Part shown: piece after piece, positions 16,742 to 25,985 of the stretch | Layout: each line of letters starts with the position of its first letter | Position numbering within the stretch: the first letter of the stretch is position 1 | NCBI GenBank assembly: GCA_005239635.1 | Contig: SBBQ01000006.1 | Coordinates: forward strand, 1-35,312 | Source: Uliginosibacterium gangwonense | GTDB lineage: Bacteria > Pseudomonadota > Gammaproteobacteria > Burkholderiales > Rhodocyclaceae | Direction: 5' to 3' | DNA: 35,312 nt | Made by a program: the position numbers and the translations under genes | Notes under the pieces: generated by a model | Database searches by the model: none | What the model saw: the letters and a program-made list of their open reading frames with translations, nothing else | Told to the model about the DNA's origin: nothing

Positions 16742-17227
16742 ATGGACGACGCACTTCAACAATTGGCAATACAAGTGGGCGCCGCGCTGCAAGCGCGTGA
16801 TTGGCAATTAACCTGTGCCGAGTCTTGCACCGGCGGTTGGGCCAGCATGGTGGTTACTTCCGTGCCCGGTAGCTCGGCATGGTTTGATCGCGGCTTTGTG
16901 ACCTACGCCAACGAAGCCAAGCAAGACATGTTGGGTGTGCGCCCCGCCACGCTGCAACAATTTGGCGCGGTGAGTGAGGCCGCCGTGCGTGAAATGGCGC
17001 GGGGTGCTTTGGCGCATTCGCGCGCGCAATTGTCGCTGGCTATTAGCGGTGTGGCGGGCCCGGGCGGCGGCACTGTAGATAAGCCCGTCGGGCTGGTTTG
17101 GTTTGCGTGGTGTTGGACCGGCGGAGAGCTCGCCGAGAAACATCTTTTCAGTGGCGACCGCGAAGCGATACGCCACAAATCTGTCGAAGTTGCACTCTCG
17201 CAAGTGCTAAAAATTTGCGGCAACTAA
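16742..17227 (+). CDS. pncC: Nicotinamide-nucleotide amidohydrolase (PncC, CinA C-terminal domain)
   Basis: Deamidates NMN to nicotinic acid mononucleotide for NAD recycling. The 161-residue single-domain protein shows the family's diagnostic AESCTGGWASMVVTSVPG (about 22-39), GFVTYANEAKQDMLGV, and AISGVAGPGGGTVDKPVG. It lacks the N-terminal MoaB-like domain found in full-length CinA, as is usual in proteobacteria. It starts nine bases after pgpA and is likely co-transcribed. Confidence 0.95.
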   Translation: MDDALQQLAIQVGAALQARDWQLTCAESCTGGWASMVVTSVPGSSAWFDRGFVTYANEAKQDMLGVRPATLQQFGAVSEAAVREMARGALAHSRAQLSLAISGVAGPGGGTVDKPVGLVWFAWCWTGGELAEKHLFSGDREAIRHKSVEVALSQVLKICGN

Positions 17228-17253
17228 ATCGTGTCGAAAACAGCGCTGTCTTT

Positions 17254-17574
17254 CTACTCCCAAATCACCGGCTTGCCGCGACTGTGCGCCAGCTCCATCA
17301 TTTCAATTAACGGCACTGCACGCTGCGTAAGCGACACAGCAGACACCGACGCCGCCACATCCTGATCATCAAACTGCTGTTTAACCGTAGACCCGTGTGC
17401 ATCGCGGTCCGTTTGCACCGCTGCGCGTAACGCCGCAATCGCGGCCGGTAATTGCTCGGCCGTGCAAATGCCTGGTGGTGTGTCGCTTTTGCCAATAATG
17501 TTGAGCAAACGTTTGGCTACATCGCCAAACATAATCAGGTCGCCAGATACCGCAGATTTGAAAGTGATGATCAT
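17254..17574 (-). CDS. DUF1840 family protein
   Basis: A 106-residue cytoplasmic protein beginning MIITFKSAVSGDLIMFGDVAKRL, the recognisable opening of DUF1840, a small family common in betaproteobacteria with no established function. The middle is PAAIAALRAAV and the end is LIEMMELAHSRGKPVIWE, also typical. It is transcribed towards pncC. The ribosome site is weak. One TTTTGCCAAT word (17487-17496) lies inside and reads IGK on the coding strand. Confidence 0.85.
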   Translation of the reverse strand: MIITFKSAVSGDLIMFGDVAKRLLNIIGKSDTPPGICTAEQLPAAIAALRAAVQTDRDAHGSTVKQQFDDQDVAASVSAVSLTQRAVPLIEMMELAHSRGKPVIWE

Positions 17575-17698
17575 GACCGTGCGAGCGTAGAATAAATAAG
17601 TGCACTCTGAATAAGTGCGTTATGAACAAGTGCGCTGTATCAATGGCAGCGTTAATTGATTGTAGCGTTGTTGTGGGCTTGCGGCGGAAAAACAAAAC

Positions 17699-18604
17699 AT
17701 GACGCAATTACGATTCGGCATCGACCTCGGCGGCACCAAAGTTGAACTCATTGCGCTGGATGGTTCGGGCGAGGAGGTGCTGCGCACCCGCGTGGCCACA
17801 CCGCAAGGTGACTATGTGGCAACGGTAAAAACGGTGGCGCAATTGGTGCAACAAGCCGAGCAGCAATTGGGCGCGCAGGGCAGTGTGGGGGTTGGCATGC
17901 CCGGCGCGGTGTCTGCCGTGCATGGTGTGATTAAAAATGCCAATTCCACCTGCTTAAATGGCCAGCCCTTTCAGCAAGACTTGGCATATGCGCTGAAGCG
18001 CGAAGTGCGATTGGCAAATGATGCGAATTGCTTCGCTTTGTCTGAAGCAACGGATGGTGCGGCGGCCGGTGCCGGTGTGGTGTTTGGCGTGATTATAGGT
18101 ACCGGCGTGGGCGGTGGCATTGTGGTGAATGGTCATGTGCTGGGCGGTGCAAATTCCATTGCGGGCGAATGGGGGCACAACCCGCTGCCGTTTTTGCGCG
18201 AGGCAGATCGCCCCGAGCCCGCATGCTATTGTGGTCGCCATGCCTGTATCGAAACCTATTTGTCGGGGCCGGGCATGGCGCAAGATCATCTCGCGCACGG
18301 GGGCGAGGTGTTGTCGGCCGAGGCCATTGCACTTGCTGCTTCAAACGGCAACGCAGCGGCGCAGGCTACGCTTGAACGATACATTGATCGACTTGCGCGT
18401 TCGCTCGCGCATGTAATGAACATTCTCGACCCTGATGTGGTGGTGTTGGGCGGTGGCGTTTCTAATATTGATGCGCTGTATCGCGAGGTGCCCAAAATTT
18501 GGTCGCGCTATGTGTTTAGCGATCATGTTGCCACACGTATGGTGCGCAATGCACATGGCGATTCATCGGGCGTGCGGGGTGCGGCGTGGTTGTGGAATGA
18601 TTGA
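17699..18604 (+). CDS. ROK-family sugar kinase (fructokinase/N-acetylglucosamine kinase-like)
   Basis: The 301-residue protein phosphorylates a hexose with ATP. It has the N-terminal phosphate loop FGIDLGGTKVE, the catalytic Asp108 in LANDANCFALSEA, the ATP-binding GVIIGTGVGGGIVVNG, substrate residues Glu157 and His160 in GEWGHNPLP, and the ROK zinc site Cys176-x-Cys178-x4-Cys183. The spacing and text match proteobacterial Mak/NagK-like kinases, but the sugar cannot be fixed from sequence. It is monocistronic with the MFS gene 230 bases downstream in the same direction. A word copy at 18010 encodes LAN beside the catalytic Asp. Confidence 0.88.
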   Translation: MTQLRFGIDLGGTKVELIALDGSGEEVLRTRVATPQGDYVATVKTVAQLVQQAEQQLGAQGSVGVGMPGAVSAVHGVIKNANSTCLNGQPFQQDLAYALKREVRLANDANCFALSEATDGAAAGAGVVFGVIIGTGVGGGIVVNGHVLGGANSIAGEWGHNPLPFLREADRPEPACYCGRHACIETYLSGPGMAQDHLAHGGEVLSAEAIALAASNGNAAAQATLERYIDRLARSLAHVMNILDPDVVVLGGGVSNIDALYREVPKIWSRYVFSDHVATRMVRNAHGDSSGVRGAAWLWND

Positions 18605-18837
18605 TTGGCAACGCAGCTGTGTTGATCGAACAGTGTGCTTTGCCAATGTATAACCCGCTGCCCTAATCGCACATTTATTTTTGCCCGCGCATGCCCGTGG
18701 CGCTTGCGATTTGCCGCCATGCAGTGCATTGTCAGCAGGGGCAAACAACATTCTTGGCGCTACATGATTAAGCCGTATTGCCGATACCCCTGAAGTTGGT
18801 CGCCGATATCCGGCGTCCCTGATATTGCAGACCCACC

Positions 18838-20172
18838 ATGTCTTTTCCAATGTTTGCCGCAGCGCCCCGCTTAACAGAACGCATGCTCTGGCTGCGTTTG
18901 TTTGCGCCGTTTGCGGCGGGCTACTTTTTGTCGTATTTGCTGCGCTCGGTTAACGCCCTGCTCTCGCCCGAATTGCTGCGCGAGTTGCACTTGTCCGCGT
19001 CCGACTTGGGCTTGCTCACCAGCGCCTATTTGCTCGCATTTGCTCTCGCACAAATTCCCATTGGCGTAGCGTTAGACCGTTACGGCCCGCGTCGAGTGGA
19101 GTCAGTGTTGATGCTGGTTGCCGCCGCCGGGGCTGCCCTGTTTGCATTGGGCGATTCGCTGCTCACCATGGCCATTGCACGCGGTGTAATTGGCTTGGGC
19201 GTATCCGCCTGTTTAATGGCCAGCATCAAAGGCTTTAGTCAGTGGTTGCCGCCCGCTCGGCAAGCCAGCATGACCGCGCTCATTATGGCGGCCGGTGCCC
19301 TGGGCGCGCTTAGCGCCAGTTTGCCAATGGAAGCCCTGCTGCCGTGGCTAGGCTGGCGCGGCATATTCTGGTTGGTGTGCGCGTTGTGCGTGTTGGTTGC
19401 ATACGGTTTGTGGCGTTACTCGCCCGAACATCCGGGGCATGATCGCCAGCAAAGGGTATGGGCGGCCATGTGCGAAGTGGGTCGTATTTTCAAATCATCT
19501 GCGCTGTGGCGCATGGCACCGCACGCCGCATTTGTGAGTGGTGGCTTTATGGCGCTGCAAGGTTTGTGGGCAGTGCAGTGGATGATGCAAGCCGGCGGCA
19601 TGGCGCGCGCCGATGCAGCCGACCATTTGTTTATTTTGGGCATTGGCATGTTGGGCGGCCAATTTGCCATTGGGGTGTTGGTTGAGCGTTGGGCCGAACA
19701 AGGCATTCCGCCGCTGCGCATGATGCATTTAGGCGTCGGCCTCATGCTGGTTACAGAAGTCTGCATCATTTCTGGCATTGGCCCGTCGCGCTTGCAATGG
19801 CTGTTGTTGGGCATGTTTGCAGCCAGCAGCGCGCAAATGTATGGCGTGTTGAACGAGCATTTTGATCGTCGCCTCGCTGGCCGTGTGAGCACCGCACTTA
19901 ACCTCGTGGCCTTTGTGGGCGCGTTTGCCGTGCAATGGGGTTTTGGTGTGCTCAGCGATTATCTGCAAGGTAGCGGCATGGTTGGTGCAGGGGCTAGTGG
20001 TTCTCTAGCCGGTTCCTACTGCACACAGCAATCACTGCAATGCAGCTTTGCCGTGTTGGTGTTGCTGCAAGCGTTTGGCTTTCTCATGCTGCTGCGCATG
20101 CCTATGTTGCGCAGCCGCTCGGCTTTGCACGCCATGACAGATTTGTCGGGCGAGCGCTCAAGCCCACCGTAA
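18838..20172 (+). CDS. Major facilitator superfamily transporter
   Basis: A 444-residue inner-membrane protein with about 12 hydrophobic segments. The MFS signature between helices 2 and 3 is IGVALDRYGPRRVE, matching GxxxDRxGrR. FLSYLLRSVNALLSPEL in helix 1 and SASDLGLLTSAYLLAFA in helix 2 resemble nitrate/organic-anion type MFS members common in betaproteobacteria; the substrate is unknown. No strong ribosome site precedes ATG 18838, and Met5 is an alternative start. It converges with priA, with only 29 bases between the stop codons and no terminator recognised there. Confidence 0.85.
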   Translation: MSFPMFAAAPRLTERMLWLRLFAPFAAGYFLSYLLRSVNALLSPELLRELHLSASDLGLLTSAYLLAFALAQIPIGVALDRYGPRRVESVLMLVAAAGAALFALGDSLLTMAIARGVIGLGVSACLMASIKGFSQWLPPARQASMTALIMAAGALGALSASLPMEALLPWLGWRGIFWLVCALCVLVAYGLWRYSPEHPGHDRQQRVWAAMCEVGRIFKSSALWRMAPHAAFVSGGFMALQGLWAVQWMMQAGGMARADAADHLFILGIGMLGGQFAIGVLVERWAEQGIPPLRMMHLGVGLMLVTEVCIISGIGPSRLQWLLLGMFAASSAQMYGVLNEHFDRRLAGRVSTALNLVAFVGAFAVQWGFGVLSDYLQGSGMVGAGASGSLAGSYCTQQSLQCSFAVLVLLQAFGFLMLLRMPMLRSRSALHAMTDLSGERSSPP

Positions 20173-20201
20173 TTTCGCACCAGCCAGTAACGCAGCAGCA
20201 A

Positions 20202-22430
20202 TTAAATTTCTTGCGGGTCGATGTCGAGGTGCCAACGTAATTCGCGCGGCGCGCGTATCGTTTGCAGCAGGTCGACCCACTGTCGCAAAAATCCATGCAA
20301 CACACTGCGCTGGCCTGCATCCACTAAGAGTTGTGCACGTTCACGTCGCGCGCGTCGCATCATGCGCATGGGTACCGGGTCATACAGCAGCAAGCCGCTG
20401 CAATCCAGCTGCACGCCGGCCTCTCGCGCCGCCTGCAAAAAGTTCAGCGCGTCAGACAGCATCGGCGCATCTGCCGTGAGCAGCGCTTGATACGCAAACG
20501 GCGGAAAACCCAAACGCTCACGCTCATCCAATTGTTGTTTGGCAAAGCCGGTGTAATCGTGTTTTGCCAATGCGCGATACACCGGGTGGTCCGGATGCTC
20601 GGTTTGTATCATTACCTCGCCCGGCAATTCGGCGCGCCCTGCCCGCCCCGCCACTTGCAGCAACTGTGCAAACAAACGTTCGGCCGCCCGAAAGTCCGCC
20701 GCGTAAAGCGAGGCATCTGCGCCCACCACACCCACCAAAGTGAGCCGTGGAAAGTCATGCCCTTTCGACAACATTTGTGTGCCCACCAAAATGTCGGCTT
20801 CGCCACTGGTGGCGGCTGCCAACACCTGTTGCCATTGCTTGGGCGTGCGCACCGCATCGCGGTCTACCCGCACTATGCGCGCTTCCGGAAAACGTTCTAA
20901 AAGCGCAGCTTCCACACGTTGCGTGCCGCGCCCATAGGCGTGCAAATCTTGGTTGCCACAACTCGGGCAGGCATGCGGTACGCTGCCTTCAAGGCCGCAG
21001 TGGTGGCAGCGCATACGTTGGTCTGCCGCATGCAACACCATGTGCGCTGCGCAGTGCGGGCAGTCACTTACCCAGCCACAGCTCGGGCACGCCAACACCG
21101 GCGCAAAGCCGCGTCGGTTAATAAACACCAAGCTCTGTTCTTGTCGTTGCAGGCGCGCTTCGATCGCGGCTACCAAAATGGGCGACAGCCCTTCTTGCAG
21201 CGGCAGCTTGCGCGTATCAACACAATGCAGCGTTGGCAAAGTGGCCTGCGCACGCGCACGTTGCGGCAAACTCACCAAGGCATAGCGTTGCGTGTTGGCA
21301 TGTTGCCAAGATTCGAGCGAAGGCGTGGCCGAACCGAGCACGATTTTGACCTGGCGTTGCCGCGCACGCCAAATTGCCACATCGCGTGCTGAGTAACGCA
21401 CACCATCTTGTTGCTTGTACGCCGCGTCGTGTTCTTCATCCACCAACATTAAGCCCAAGCGCGGCATGGGCGTGAACACGCCCAAGCGCGTGCCGATCAC
21501 CACATCGGCTTGGCCGTCTTGCGCGGCAGTAAAAGCGCGGCCACGCGCAACATCGGTGGCGGCACTGTGCACCACCGCCACATGTGCGGCGGGGTAGCGC
21601 CGCTCCACCTGCGCTTGCAAATGTGGGGTGAGCGCAATTTCTGGCACCAACATCAGCGCCTGCTGGCCTTTTGCCAAACAGTCGCCAATGAGTTGGAGAT
21701 AAACCTCGGTTTTGCCGGAGCCGGTTACGCCGTGCAGCAACACGCTGGCAAAACCTTCAGGCTGCGCACGCACTTCTTGCAGCGCTGCTTGTTGTGCGGG
21801 GGTGAGTTCGGGCGCAGCGTCGGCTTCTGCAATGGGTGCGCTGGCGGCTGTGATGTGGCCTTGTGTTTCTAGCTTGCTGAGCGCGGGCCGAATATCGCTC
21901 GCTAATTTGCGCAATTCGCTTTCTGCTTGGCAACCGGCTGCGGTGAGCGACAGTAACAAGCGCGCCGCCACGCTGCCCGGCTTGAGCTCGGCCAAGGCAC
22001 TGCGGCCACTGGTGGTAATGGCCCAATAACGCGGGGGTGGCGGCATGTCACGGTCGGCTGGGGGCAGCGCCATGTTTACCACCTCGCCAATCGGCGCGAG
22101 GTAATAGTCGCTCACAAAACGCACCAAGGCCAACCAATCTGCCGGCAATACGGGCAACGACAAATCAACCGACAAAATACTGCGCAGCTTGTCGCCATCG
22201 TGCGTGCTTTGCTGCGCCACTTCCATCACCACGCCGGTAAGCCGTTGTCGGCCAAATGGCACCACCACGCGTCGGCCTAGCCAGTCTGGGCCGTGCGGCA
22301 AGTTGCTGATGCCGGCGGGCGGCAAGTAATCAAACAATCGCGGCAATGGCGCATTCACCGCCACGCGCAAAATGAGCGCGGGTGGGTTGGCGTTATCTTG
22401 GGCCACAGCCGGTGCGCCTTGCTTGCTCAT
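20202..22430 (-). CDS. priA: Primosomal replication-restart helicase PriA
   Basis: DEAD/H superfamily 2 helicase that reloads the replisome at stalled or broken forks. The 742-residue protein has an N-terminal DNA-binding domain (LPRLFDYLPP), Walker A GVTGSGKTEVYL, Walker B DEEHDAAYKQQDG, helicase motif GSATPSLESW, and the zinc-binding insert with paired cysteines beginning CPSCGWVSDCPHC and ending CPSCGNQDL. Motifs V/VI appear as GTQMLSKGHDFP and QVAGRAGRAELPGEV. I use ATG at 22430 (MSKQGAPAV) over 22484, whose extra 18 residues look unrelated. Putative DnaA boxes lie upstream. The word TTTTGCCAAT at 20562 reads LAK. Confidence 0.95.
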   Translation of the reverse strand: MSKQGAPAVAQDNANPPALILRVAVNAPLPRLFDYLPPAGISNLPHGPDWLGRRVVVPFGRQRLTGVVMEVAQQSTHDGDKLRSILSVDLSLPVLPADWLALVRFVSDYYLAPIGEVVNMALPPADRDMPPPPRYWAITTSGRSALAELKPGSVAARLLLSLTAAGCQAESELRKLASDIRPALSKLETQGHITAASAPIAEADAAPELTPAQQAALQEVRAQPEGFASVLLHGVTGSGKTEVYLQLIGDCLAKGQQALMLVPEIALTPHLQAQVERRYPAAHVAVVHSAATDVARGRAFTAAQDGQADVVIGTRLGVFTPMPRLGLMLVDEEHDAAYKQQDGVRYSARDVAIWRARQRQVKIVLGSATPSLESWQHANTQRYALVSLPQRARAQATLPTLHCVDTRKLPLQEGLSPILVAAIEARLQRQEQSLVFINRRGFAPVLACPSCGWVSDCPHCAAHMVLHAADQRMRCHHCGLEGSVPHACPSCGNQDLHAYGRGTQRVEAALLERFPEARIVRVDRDAVRTPKQWQQVLAAATSGEADILVGTQMLSKGHDFPRLTLVGVVGADASLYAADFRAAERLFAQLLQVAGRAGRAELPGEVMIQTEHPDHPVYRALAKHDYTGFAKQQLDERERLGFPPFAYQALLTADAPMLSDALNFLQAAREAGVQLDCSGLLLYDPVPMRMMRRARRERAQLLVDAGQRSVLHGFLRQWVDLLQTIRAPRELRWHLDIDPQEI

Positions 22431-23102
22431 GCGCGAGCATCCGCCGTGTGCGGCCCGAATACCACTTTGGGGTGAGGCAGGCAAAACATCATGTTTGAGG
22501 CGCCAAAAGCACGCGTTTTTGAGTGGCCGGCTTCCTCTTTTCCCTGAACTTTTGAGCCATTGGCAAAAGTGCTTGCAAAAGTTGGCGCAAAGGGGTTTTT
22601 AGGCGCACAGAGCGTTTGTGGATAACTTTGTGAACAAACTGACCTTGTCAAGCCCGTTGTACCCAATATGACATTCTGGGCTGTGGGAAACTTCTTGCGG
22701 CGACGCAATAAGTTAATGAAAATCAACGACATAGAGTGTGTCTCTGATTTTAAGGTTCACAATAATGCAATAACTTGTAAGAACGAGCTTCTGTGCATAA
22801 GTCAAGCGCCATTGTGCTTTTTTTTGTTCCCGCGCAATGCCTTGCCACAGCTAAATTTGTGTCCTTAAACCCTTGCCTCACGGGGTGTATGAGCCTCGTA
22901 TTTGCGCTAAGCCTGCTAGCAAGTGGGTTGTTACTCGTCACCCCAACAAATACGGCGCTTCACACCGCAAAAAGCGCGGCAAGCCAGTGGCAGCCGCCCT
23001 TTGCAAAACCATTTTCGGCAACGCTAGTGACTGAGTTGGTTTGTCTAGATCATGGCGCTTGCAGATCGGGGGTGCGTTCGCGCCGCCGTCTACGTAATCC
23101 AC
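22431..23102. other. priA-hemE intergenic region with DnaA-box-like sites, GCAAAAG repeats and a T-run hairpin
   Basis: No convincing gene fills these 672 bases. DnaA-box matches to TTWTNCACA, all in one orientation, are TGTGGATAA (22617-22625, perfect), TGTGCATAA (22792-22800, perfect) and TGTGAACAA (22629-22637, one mismatch). Between them lies an AT-rich stretch at about 22705-22790. Just upstream, 22559-22595 holds three spaced GCAAAAG-like units beginning with a copy of ATTGGCAAAA. A possible rightward promoter is TTGTCA (22645-22650) and TATGAC (22667-22672), spacing 16. An ORF at 22889-23146 has a hydrophobic start but little else. Confidence 0.5.
22804..22825 (+). terminator. Short intrinsic-terminator-like hairpin with T-run
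   Basis: AAGCGC (22804-22809) pairs with GTGCTT (22814-22819), including one G-T wobble, around the loop CATT, and is followed by T residues to 22825. It points right, but no rightward gene ends here, so it would terminate only a short untranslated transcript or be a chance structure. Confidence 0.35.
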
Positions 23103-24173
23103 TTAGCGACGGCTATGGCTATGCACCGTATCGACCAGCACCTTAACGTTTTCTGGCGGGGTAAATTGCGAAATGCCATGGCCCAAATTAAACACATGGC
23201 CCGCATGCGGCCCAAAGCTATCCAGCACACGCTTTGCCTCTGCGGCAATGGCCTCGGGCGTGCCAAACAGCGACATCGGGTCCAAGTTGCCTTGCAGCGC
23301 AACCTTGTGGCCCACGCGCTGGCGTGCCTCGCCAATGTCTGTGGTCCAATCCAGGCCCACACCATCGCAGCCAATGTCGGCAATTGCTTCTAGCCACTGG
23401 CCGCCGCCCTTGGTAAACACAATCGACGGAATGTCTGCGCCGTCATACTGCTTATGCAGGGCCGCAATAATGCGCTGCATATAACTGAGCGAGAAAGTGC
23501 GGTACGCGTGCGCCGGCAACATGCCGCCCCAGGTATCAAACACCATCACCGCCTGTGCGCCCGCCTCAATTTGCGCGTTAAGGTAAGCAATCACCGCTTG
23601 CGTGGTGACTTCCAAAATGCGGTGCATCAAATCGGGGCGGCTATACATCATGGTCTTAACGGTTCGGAAATCGTCCGAGCCACCGCCTTCAACCATATAA
23701 CAAGCCAGCGTAAACGGGCTGCCCGAAAAACCAATCAGCGGCACGCTACCATCTAAGGCGCGGCGAATCTCACTTACCGCGTCGGTTACATAGCCCAGCT
23801 CGCTGTGAATGTCGGGCACTGCCAATTTGCCAATTGCCGCCTCGTCGCGCAGGGGGCGCTCAAAGCGCGGGCCTTCGCCCTCGGCAAAATACAAACCCAA
23901 ACCCATTGCGTCGGGCACCGTCAGAATGTCGGAGAACAAAATCGCCGCATCCAAACCATAGCGCGCCAAAGGCTGCAACGTAACCTCGCACGCCATGGTG
24001 GGTGACTTGCACAGGTTTAAAAAGCTGCCCGCGCGTTTGCGCGTTGCGCAATATTCCGCCAAATAGCGCCCCGCCTGCCGCATGAGCCACACAGGGGTGT
24101 AATCAACCGGTTGCCGCTTGAGAGCGCGCAAAAAAGTATCGTTTTTAAGCGTGGGGTGCTGGGTGGTGCTCAC
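23103..24173 (-). CDS. hemE: Uroporphyrinogen decarboxylase
   Basis: Removes four carboxyl groups from uroporphyrinogen III to give coproporphyrinogen III in haem synthesis. The protein has the family's [15 protein letters not shown] near residue 30, [14 protein letters not shown] with the catalytic Asp, [20 protein letters not shown] and VFTKGGG. The GTG at 24171-24173 gives 356 residues (typical length about 354) beginning [18 protein letters not shown]; an ATG at 24233 would add 20 residues not typical of the family. The ribosome site is weak for either, so the start is the uncertain part. The word TTTGCCAAT at 23826 reads IGK. Confidence 0.95.
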   Translation of the reverse strand: MSTTQHPTLKNDTFLRALKRQPVDYTPVWLMRQAGRYLAEYCATRKRAGSFLNLCKSPTMACEVTLQPLARYGLDAAILFSDILTVPDAMGLGLYFAEGEGPRFERPLRDEAAIGKLAVPDIHSELGYVTDAVSEIRRALDGSVPLIGFSGSPFTLACYMVEGGGSDDFRTVKTMMYSRPDLMHRILEVTTQAVIAYLNAQIEAGAQAVMVFDTWGGMLPAHAYRTFSLSYMQRIIAALHKQYDGADIPSIVFTKGGGQWLEAIADIGCDGVGLDWTTDIGEARQRVGHKVALQGNLDPMSLFGTPEAIAAEAKRVLDSFGPHAGHVFNLGHGISQFTPPENVKVLVDTVHSHSRR

Positions 24174-24582
24174 GGTTTGGCCCAAGAAGAATTGACGTTG
24201 CCCACCACACAGCACGGGCAACCGAAGTCGCAATTATCGCGGTTTTCGTGGGTTTTTGCAGAAAAGGCTAGCGGTGCTTAATTAAGCACGCGCACTGAGG
24301 GGCTCGGCTTTGAGCGCGGCGGTTTTGCCAATGCAAAAAACGCATCGGACAAAAGTCATGGTGGGTCGACAACAAAATGCAGGGCCAGTATGCTGATGTT
24401 TATGTCATACAGCTGCTGCTGAATAAGGTGGCGGTTGCTTATGTTTGCAAATTTGGCCCTGTTCCATGTTCCGGCTTATGGAGAGGCGATTGAAAAATTG
24501 GACAAACATGTCGTCTACTTCTAGTTGGGCGTCAGATACATTGGGACGTAACCAACCATCACACAGACCTTAGGGAGATATC
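24174..24582. other. hemE upstream region with 16-bp palindrome and an uptake-like word
   Basis: No gene is apparent. A perfect 16-bp palindrome GTGCTTAATTAAGCAC lies at 24274-24289, about 100 bases before the hemE start, and could be an operator. TTTTGCCAAT at 24323-24332 extends into a stem: TTTTGC (24323-24328), loop CAAT, GCAAAA (24333-24338), the form in which uptake words make terminator-like hairpins in Neisseria. At 24524-24530 GTTGGGC matches the integron core GTTRRRY, 52 bases before the next gene. Confidence 0.4.
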
Positions 24583-25401
24583 TTGAAGTCCACGCTTTTG
24601 CTCAGCGCTGCACTGCTTGCACTGACATCCGGTTGTGCGACTGCGCCTCAGTTGCAGATGCCTTATCCGCAGCCCAATTCGATAAGAAGTCTGGCGCTAA
24701 CGAATTCCGAGAACTTAGTACAGATTGACCAGACTGCGCAATTTGTAGATGCGGAACATGAGATACTTTATTCGCAGACCTTCGGTGGCGGAGGCCTCGG
24801 CCTCGGCTTACTACTTGGTCCCCTTGGCGGGCTAGCAAACGCCTCCATGGTGGAGTCAAAAACCATGAGCGAAGCAAGTAGCCTAAAGGGCAAAATCCAG
24901 ATCAGCCCGACCGAAATCTTCCAGAACGAAGCCAAGAAGCTGGGACTTTCAGTATCCGAAGGCCCCAGCGACTCCGACTTGCGTGTAAAACCGTACCTCC
25001 GCATCTCCAAGACTACAGAGACAGCTGTTCACCTGACCGCATCATTGGTTGTAGAGAAGGGTGTCGGAGCAAATAAGTGGACTGGTCGCTATTTCTATCA
25101 GCTTCCTGGAGACTACACAATCTTGAAGCTAACGCAACTCGAGAGTTCAGGTGTTGATGCCATTCGTAGTTCAACTCAAGCGGCGTATCGCAACCTTTTG
25201 ACCTTCATTTCGCGCGAATCGGCTTCATCCGCGCAAACCGAGAAGAAGATATTGTTCAAGTCTCCATATCTGACACCTCGTTTTGAGTTTGAGCAAGCCG
25301 GGAGTCTGGTCTCAGAAGAGCAAGATGTCATTTGGATTCGAGCATTTCAGGGTGTCTATGCTGTTCAGAAAACACAAGTTTCTTACTCCGCACGGAACTG
25401 A
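24583..25401 (+). CDS. Hypothetical outer-membrane-type lipoprotein
   Basis: A 272-residue exported protein. The N-terminus MKSTLLLSAALLALTSGCAT is a lipoprotein signal with the lipobox LTSGC, so the mature protein starts at Cys18. A Gly/Leu-rich hydrophobic segment lies near residues 66-85 (GGGGLGLGLLLGPLGGLANA), possibly membrane-associated. The rest matches no family I recognise. Translation starts with TTG at 24583, supported by GGGAG five bases before it. It runs opposite to the flanking hemE and trkH genes, contains no ATTGGCAAA word, and its codon style is unlike its neighbours, so transfer is plausible. Confidence 0.75.
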   Translation: MKSTLLLSAALLALTSGCATAPQLQMPYPQPNSIRSLALTNSENLVQIDQTAQFVDAEHEILYSQTFGGGGLGLGLLLGPLGGLANASMVESKTMSEASSLKGKIQISPTEIFQNEAKKLGLSVSEGPSDSDLRVKPYLRISKTTETAVHLTASLVVEKGVGANKWTGRYFYQLPGDYTILKLTQLESSGVDAIRSSTQAAYRNLLTFISRESASSAQTEKKILFKSPYLTPRFEFEQAGSLVSEEQDVIWIRAFQGVYAVQKTQVSYSARN

Positions 25402-25402
25402 C

Positions 25403-25474
25403 GCCTTACCCTTCGCTGGAGGCGACAGCCACCGGGTTGCACTTGGCGTCTGCGCCTCAGTTCAAAAGCTAGAT
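25403..25474 (+). other. Possible degenerate integron attC site
   Basis: The stretch between two exported-protein genes has the layout of an attC site: a left core GCCTTAC (25403-25409; consensus RYYYAAC, one mismatch), an inner pair GAGGCG and CGCCTC, spacers of about nine bases on each side, and a right core GCTAGAT (25468-25474; consensus GTTRRRY, one mismatch). The length of 72 bases is in the normal range. Both invariant AAC/GTT triplets are altered, so the site is decayed or fortuitous. The same GCTAGAT recurs at 26029-26035 after the next gene, giving a 561-base unit. Confidence 0.25.
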
Positions 25475-25499
25475 CCACGCTGAACCGCTTCGACAAACC

Positions 25500-25985
25500 A
25501 TGAAGCTTTCAATCATTCTTTATCTCGCTCTCACCTTTTGCACATCTGCGTTTGCTGAGGATGAAAAGATTGGTGATCAAACCCAATTCGTTAGCGGCCA
25601 AGATGAGGCCATGAATGCAGCCATATCTAAAGCCAAAAAGACATTGGATGAGTTTCTGGCAATTGCAAAGAACCCTCCGCCAGGTGCTTCAGGCTTCAAG
25701 ATTAAGGCGATGGTCTCTGATGGCTCTGGCATTGAGCACCTATGGTTTGCACCATTCAAAGAGGTGAAGGGTGGGTTTGCAGGCGTTCTTGTAAACGAGC
25801 CCACGATGATCAAGTCAATGAAATACGGCAGCGTTTACGGAATTCGGCGCGAACAGATTACGGACTGGGGTTACGTTCAAGACGGAAAACAAATAGGCAG
25901 CTTCACTGTATGTGCTCTCTTTCTTAGAATGGATAAAGCAACAGTCGAACGATATAAGCGCGATCATGGCTTTGTATGCCAGTAG
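25500..25985 (+). CDS. Secreted DUF2314 domain protein
   Basis: The 161-residue product has a cleavable signal peptide (MKLSIILYLALTFCTSAFAE) and a DUF2314 domain at about 38-145. Typical text is FKIKAMVSDGSGIEHLWFAP, FAGVLVNEP, and REQITDWGYVQDGK, the EHLW and ISDW-like elements of the family. Members are small periplasmic or cytoplasmic proteins of unknown function, often near toxin or phage genes. The ATG at 25500 is preceded by no clear ribosome site. It lies 98 bases after the lipoprotein gene in the same direction, opposite to trkH, and lacks the uptake-like word, so it shares the transferred-DNA signs of its neighbour. Confidence 0.8.
   Translation: MKLSIILYLALTFCTSAFAEDEKIGDQTQFVSGQDEAMNAAISKAKKTLDEFLAIAKNPPPGASGFKIKAMVSDGSGIEHLWFAPFKEVKGGFAGVLVNEPTMIKSMKYGSVYGIRREQITDWGYVQDGKQIGSFTVCALFLRMDKATVERYKRDHGFVCQ

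Noticed and set aside
22889-23146. Rightward 85-codon ORF with a hydrophobic N-terminus
   Set aside because: The ribosome site is poor, the end overlaps hemE antisense, and the C-terminal half looks like random Arg/Pro-rich translation.
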